Shown here: positions 58,660 through 64,000 of the stretch, one piece after another
How positions within the stretch are numbered: position 1 is the stretch's first letter
How the letters are laid out: every line of letters starts with the position of its first letter
Source of the DNA: Protonemura montana
Taxonomy: Eukaryota > Arthropoda > Insecta > Plecoptera > Nemouridae
Direction of reading: 5' to 3'
DNA length: 64,000 nucleotides
Assembly (NCBI GenBank): GCA_947568835.1
Contig: OX387604.1
Location: 20,985,076 to 21,049,075, forward strand
Notes under the pieces: generated by a model
Told to the model about the DNA's origin: nothing
Databases searched by the model: none
Seen by the model: only the letters and a program-made list of their open reading frames with translations
Translations under genes and position numbers: made by a program

Positions 58660-61600
58660 GAAAGACGAAGACACAAAACCAAAAGTATCCAGATGGAGCA
58701 AAATATTTAATGACGCTGGTTCTTGAAAGACAAAAAAAAGAACATGTATACTTGTTTAAGCCAAAAAACAGTTGTATTTATTTTATGCATTGTTGTCTTT
58801 TCTCACTTAAAACACATTCTTTAAACTTTCATAAATCAAAATGATTACCAAATAAAGAAGCGTAGGAAACTCGTTTTAAAGTCAGCTTAGTGAACACAAT
58901 TGTGGACTGCACAAATTGAGCACATCCGAAAAGAAACAGTGTTGGTAATATTTGGTAAATTGTTTCAAATTAATTGGGGTGATCAAGGTCTTTTCTATTT
59001 CAATGGATGTTAAAAGAATGCTATGAAGTAAGCTAACTAATAATAATGACATGCAACAATATCTAGCCTAGATACGGTATTTCACATTGCGCCTACTACA
59101 CATTTAAAATTCTAATTGGTAGAAATAGCTGGGATTTGCAGGGATGTGCCAACTAGATTTTACGTCATCATTGCAAGCTCGTCGTTGAAAATATAAATAT
59201 CAGCCTCGAATGCTCCGACTCACTGTAGTAGCAGTGGAATGCTACGTGACCACTTTGTTGTCGATCGACTTTAGCAAAGGTAGGTACGTTTACACATAGG
59301 TTATAATACTGTCGGTACAGTGTGGTAAATTTCAATCGATTCAAAGTGACTCTTGAACATGCACAAGGTTTTATGCACAAAGTTGCACATCCCTTGTTAG
59401 TCAGCAGCAGAGAAATGAACTCAGTTAGATTAACTTAATCCTTGGAACACAACAACTCTCTTGCTAATAGCCAAGAGCAATTGGCATTCGACAATGAAAT
59501 CAAAGTTCGAGGAAGAAATGAGTTATGGCAACCAGTGCTCCCAAACTTCAGTGCCTGACTTTCTATCCTGCGATCTTGCATTTACAATGTTTCCACTAAC
59601 CAATTTTAAATACAAACTTTCCACCCAACGATCTTGCATTAAGCATAAGTTATAACCCAATGTGCCACCTTAATTTTTATGTTATATCAACCATTCTAGC
59701 ATTTATCACGACTCTGCTGGCATATTTGTAAGTGACTTTCATATTTGACATTAATTTCGGCCTCATGCTCCCATTCACAATGTTTCCACTCTTTAATTTA
59801 TGTTAAAAGATGGTTGTCACCGTGCACAGCATTACATGAATCAGGTTTTGGCCCTCTTTTGTGGCAAGTAGAATAAAGAGCTTCCACCTTGACTTCAACT
59901 CACTTGTTCTCACATTTGTTAACAACCTTGCTTTTGAATCATAGCCACAGTCATAGTCTGAAATGACTCCGATCGAAATGTGTTCAAAGTGGTTTCAAAG
60001 TCCAACATAAAAATAACGTATGCATACGAGCTTCAGCACCCACCCAGTGTTTGGCATGCCGTCGCTCCCCTGCCATGGCGGGTCTGATTATTTCAGAACA
60101 GTTTTCGCAGCGCCTCGGTAATAGTGTCATCAAATCTTTGAACTGGATTTATAGCTCCAGTGCACAAGTTTGTTCATGAGACAAAACCTTAGATTTGATT
60201 ATAGTACTGTGACCACTTCCTCATGGTCCCACTGTGAAATAAATATTTTATTTGAAATGAGCAGACGAAATTTGACTGATAAAAATAAAATGCAATATAT
60301 ATCTACATATATGTATTGAATACTGGTATACACTAGGGATTTTTTTTTAAATTTACCGTTTCCCTCAGCCGTCTAGCCATATTTTAGCCAGCAGGGTAAT
60401 GGGCTACAATTTCACTTGGAGGAACTCTTGTTGTGTAGAACTATAATATTTTCTCTCTGGCAACTTGGTAGTTGAAACCACTATTAACACAAGCCAAATC
60501 AGTAAAAGTAACCAACCGCTAAGCCGTAGTCAATGAAGCACTAATCAACAATTATTATGTGTCATGCTTAATACATAGACCATGGGCAGATTTTGCGTAA
60601 ATGACTCTTGGATGCAGGAATAACGTGATCTACATCGTTATTCTGCAACAACAGTGACAATTGAGTACACACAGTATGAACATTGCATGATTACTGTAAG
60701 TTTCTATGTAATACAATTAAAACATTCTATTTATATGATTATTGATTATCAATACCCTGGTCTAAATAACATGTTCATTGTTACGTTCAGGCTGAAGGTT
60801 GATGTGTGATCATGTGTCTAGTGAGACTAGTTGACGAAAGGCTCCAATGTCTATGGAATGCTAGCACATGACAAGAAACACGTTCACTGAATGACATCGG
60901 TAGCTCGTTCGGCCAAAATCTTAACGTATCACGAAGATTACACCAAGGAGTGGTTCACGGCTCAGCACTCGACTGCAAGTAATTAAACCCTGCATCACAA
61001 ATAAATATAACTATAAAAACGTTCATCCGATGCGACAACTGTCTTTCTTTTCATAGCCACGCCGACTAAGGAGAACCTGCTTCAGTTGTATTAAACCAAA
61101 ATGAAACGAGTCCATTCAAATCCGTTTCCTACGTCATAAATAAAAGTCATATCGAATTTAACGGCAAATAGATCAAGTTTAGGATTTCTGTCCCCTTGCG
61201 GAAGGATTGGCCAGCCAAAAGAGAACGCACACACCGATCGGCCATTTTTCCAGCCGACAGTGCAGTTACGAGACTTTACGATACCAGCACGTGTGATCGC
61301 TACGAAAACTGTTTCCGATGAGTCGAGATGTCGTCGATGAAATGATTTCGTTACGAGATGTGTTGCGATAGGAATGGGGAGTGTTCGTATCAAAGTAGAG
61401 AAATGTGCTGAATGTTTTGATGCTTCCTCGGCACTTAGATTTCATTTGAAATTCTAAAAAAATCTTAGATTTTGTTGCCCTGTTAATTTTTATCAAAAAA
61501 TAGTTTTGTTTTTTAGATTACTTTAGGGCCCAGTATTGAATTCAACAAAAAGAATCTCACAATCATTTTTGCAAATCATTATCTGTTAGGTATCTATTCA

Positions 61601-61905
61601 TTATTTATACATATTAAAATAAGCGTCTTTATATTCTTATTGATTAAGCTGTCTCCTTCAGATTACAAAAAAAAATAATACTTAAAAAAAAAATGTTTTG
61701 TTGAATAATAAAAGAGGGGAAGGTTTCTATCAAAGCTTTAGCCTTTATCAAAGCCATAACTTTCCAAAGAAATTAACGTAAATACTAACAATATGCTCCT
61801 GGACTGGATGGGTATGCTTCGTTTGAAAACACAAACATAATAACTCGTCGTGCATACAATAATAATATATAATATAACTCGTAGCACTGGCACGAGCAGA
61901 AAGCG
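58660..61905. other. Intergenic between convergent PSMF1 and PTP4A
   Basis: This is 3.2 kb of AT-rich DNA without a protein-like frame I can support. The right part must contain the PTP4A 3' untranslated region (minus strand). A minus-strand frame at 61091-61393 resembles nothing known to me. Confidence 0.45.
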
Positions 61906-63264
61906 TTACTGGATGCAACAACCGTTCTTTTGCCCGTTGCGCAGTTTGAGCCGAGACTTGGGACGGTACTTCTCAAGGTAAGCCAGCTGCTTGGAGTTGA
62001 TTGCTCCCCTCCTCTTCCTAAGAATGAGGAAAACCAGAACATTTAGTCAAATAAAATAATTAATTGGCAAATAGAATAATTGGCAACTATCAACAGCAAA
62101 GGCAATATAACAAAATAACTATCACAAAAATTGTAACCAGAGCTGATCCTATAGCAACAGAAATGTTACATGATCTCAAGAATTTGCCCATCATTTTCTT
62201 CCCTTCCTCACAGACATGGCTTCATTTGCCAAGAGGGATTTGCTGCCAACTTGGCGACTGCTAATGAAATATTATGATTGGCTTATGGGTTTTCTAGAAT
62301 TCGACTGATTAGTCTTTCAGCTGCGCTGTTACACTAGTCTCACTCTGCAGATTAAGCCCCAAATGACCCCCCTAGGACGATTCTCAAAACCTATCCGATA
62401 CAAAATGGGAGGGAGTCGGAGGTAATCTAGTTTTGGCACCATGTGCACTTTGGTACCATTTTGGGGGCTATTTCATGCACTGCAGACTCATATTATAGAG
62501 CCTACCAATGTAAACCATTGTCACCTATGCAGCCAGGTACCTACCAGGACCTCTTTTCACCACTTTCTGTTTTTATGACTTGTATGGAGAAGACAAAACT
62601 GAAAGTTCAGAGTGTATTTAATCAACCAACGGTTGCAAGAGAAGATATGGGAGGTTAACAAACAGACAGCTCAACATTATGTACATTCAAAACACAAAAG
62701 TGCCTCGAATTTTCTGCTAACTTAGTTGTTGCTCAACCTTCAACAACTCTTCCAAAAGTAAACCCAAGGAAACCCTCTGATTCCAACTTGCCAAATCAAA
62801 CAGAGCCCAGAATTGAAAATAGCTGCATGACAAAGATCATGACATTAAATAATTGCAAAAAATAGAGTCACTGTTGTTGTACTACTGCCTATTGAGTGCT
62901 TATGGAAACAGAATACTTGCTAGTGCCTAATTTTTGCAACAGTGTTCAGTTTGTTAATAAACAAAAGACAGTGCAATTCAGCTTAGTTCCCAACAATCAT
63001 GACTGCAAATACTGGTTTGTTACAAACACTAGGTTATAGAAGTCTCATGCCAATGAATGATATGCGAAAGAACTTACTGTCTGATGAACGCTACAGCGTC
63101 CTCATACTTCATGCCGAGCTCGATGAGGGCAAGCGCAACCATGACGGGCGCTCGGCCCAGACCGGCAACGCAGTGCACAGCGACGCAAGAGTCGGGAGAG
63201 TCGCGGAACCGGCACTTTAGAAGCTCGAACCATTCTTCCACCACAGCCGACGGTGGCGGTGTAC
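61906..63264 (-). CDS. PTP4A: Protein tyrosine phosphatase PTP4A/PRL, last two coding exons
   Basis: PRL phosphatases are small prenylated dual-specificity phosphatases that bind CNNM magnesium transporters. Two exons are present: 63078-63264 and 61906-62017, joined in phase across a GT-AG intron. The first begins inside the Asp-Gly of the family's WPFDDG loop and encodes [13 protein letters not shown], the catalytic P-loop [10 protein letters not shown] (C-x5-R intact; the residue after Arg is Ala, as in PRLs) and [20 protein letters not shown]. The last exon encodes [18 protein letters not shown], a basic stretch, and the C-terminal CAAX box CCIQ for farnesylation. The N-terminal exons, roughly 70 residues, are not found in 63265-64000 and must lie beyond the right edge. 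Confidence 0.95.
62018..63077. other. PTP4A intron
   Basis: This 1,060-bp GT-AG intron lies between the two coding exons. No repeat or gene is recognised in it. Confidence 0.6.
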
Positions 63265-63757
63265 CTAGAAATCAAGGACGGTTAATTCAGTTACCTAACA
63301 TCAAACACTGCATTTTCCAAACAGTACAATCTAAATTAGTCGACTTGTATTGAGCCCAATGTGAATTTATTTGTTGGTCAATGGGCCAAATGGTATTGGT
63401 TTGGAAAGTGTGCTGTAAAGTCGATTTATTTTTCCATAGCCCGGTAAACAATTTAAGTTGACATTACATATGCATTGTATTGTTTGAAGTATTCTCTTCC
63501 CCACTTTTGTCACAACTCTAGAATTTCTTTGCAATAATAAAAAGAATAGTAAAAAAAAAACAATGTTCCAGAATAAGCATAATTTATATTTAAACTGTAG
63601 AAATTAAACACAGATTTGACTCAGGCAGGGATTGCCAACTGTGCATCCAAATGCAGCAAACTTGAATGCCTATGCGAATGGATTTATGTGATATGAAACC
63701 AGCAAATATTAACCATTTGATGATGAGGTTAAACCTGACGTAGTCTAGAAGAAAGAA
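63265..63757. other. PTP4A upstream intron, left part
   Basis: No exon of PTP4A or other gene is seen here. It is AT-rich with short A runs near 63550. Confidence 0.5.
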
Positions 63758-63985
63758 GGGGAAATCCGGTGCCGGCTTGTAGCCTACTCCTGTTGACGAG
63801 CACCAAGGCGACCACCGGCTGAACATCCCTTCCAAAAGATAGTAACATGCGAAGAACAGGATTCCTCCACAAATCCGTGCTATCAAGAGGTTAATATGCA
63901 AGGCAAATGAAGTTGCTCTACTAACTTTCATCCCCCCAACCTTTCTCCCAAACAGAACTGGTCATGTGTATGATAGTCATACCTG
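63758..63985 (+). repeat. Dispersed repeat, copy 3
   Basis: About 228 bp matches copy 1 at 8786-9010 from CCGGTGCCGGC to CAGAACTGGTC. Similarity with copy 1 also reaches a short way upstream (GATGATGA...ACCT...). The minus strand reads [20 protein letters not shown]. It lies in the upstream PTP4A intron. Confidence 0.8.
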
Positions 63986-64000
63986 ACCCAGCGCAACGTT

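Noticed and set aside
61091..61496. Overlapping minus-strand frames of 76 and 100 codons
   Set aside because: No motif is recognised and no splice context is convincing; the region probably belongs to the PTP4A 3' untranslated region or flank.
1..64000. A new defence, toxin or gene-cluster system
   Set aside because: The recognisable genes are ordinary conserved animal genes of unrelated function; the remaining sequence is explained by transposons and two lineage-specific genes without a shared theme.

Overview
The window is animal nuclear DNA, most likely from an invertebrate. Its genes are split by GT-AG introns, and the four recognisable conserved genes have animal orthologues. The intergenic and intronic DNA is crowded with DNA transposons, non-LTR (LINE) retrotransposon remains and one complete LTR retrotransposon. 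I cannot name the species from sequence alone. I found no tRNA or rRNA gene and no CRISPR array, and nothing looks bacterial.

Layout, left to right. 1-3 kb: a decayed LINE reverse transcriptase fragment. 3.0-9.9 kb: MRI1 (methylthioribose-1-phosphate isomerase, methionine salvage), + strand, six exons. Its introns hold a hAT transposon with an 8-bp target duplication, a foldback element with a tandemly amplified interior, a 12-bp minisatellite of about 55 units, a dispersed repeat and a LINE 3' end. 10.9-11.3 kb: another decayed LINE. 11.4-15.9 kb: a complete Ty3/Gypsy element (- strand) with identical 143-bp LTRs, a 5-bp target duplication, a tRNA-Ser primer site, a polypurine tract and one uninterrupted gag-pol frame. 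17.4-18.9 kb: an unrecognised acidic protein followed by a second small reading frame joined to it by TAATG. 21.3-22.2 kb: an unrecognised protein built from three near-identical repeats of 56-59 residues.

26.0-52.1 kb: a kinesin-3 gene of the KIF13 family on the - strand, for which I could place 32 coding exons with consistent phases (motor, FHA, stalk, CAP-Gly). It starts about 400 bp from the divergently transcribed PSMF1/PI31 proteasome regulator gene (52.5-56.5 kb, + strand, five exons), so the two probably share a promoter. KIF13 introns carry a 410-bp MITE, a LINE reverse transcriptase remnant, a dispersed repeat copy and a very small palindrome flanked by 9-bp direct repeats. 57.2-58.7 kb: a non-autonomous hAT element. 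61.9-63.3 kb: the last two coding exons of PTP4A (PRL phosphatase), - strand; its 5' exons lie beyond the right edge.

The genes do not form a functional pathway. I see no convincing new multi-gene system. The points most worth following are the catalytic Cys to Ser change in MRI1, the TAATG-linked pair of reading frames, the three-repeat protein, the minisatellite that stays open in the MRI1 exon 5 reading frame, and the structurally complete Ty3/Gypsy element.
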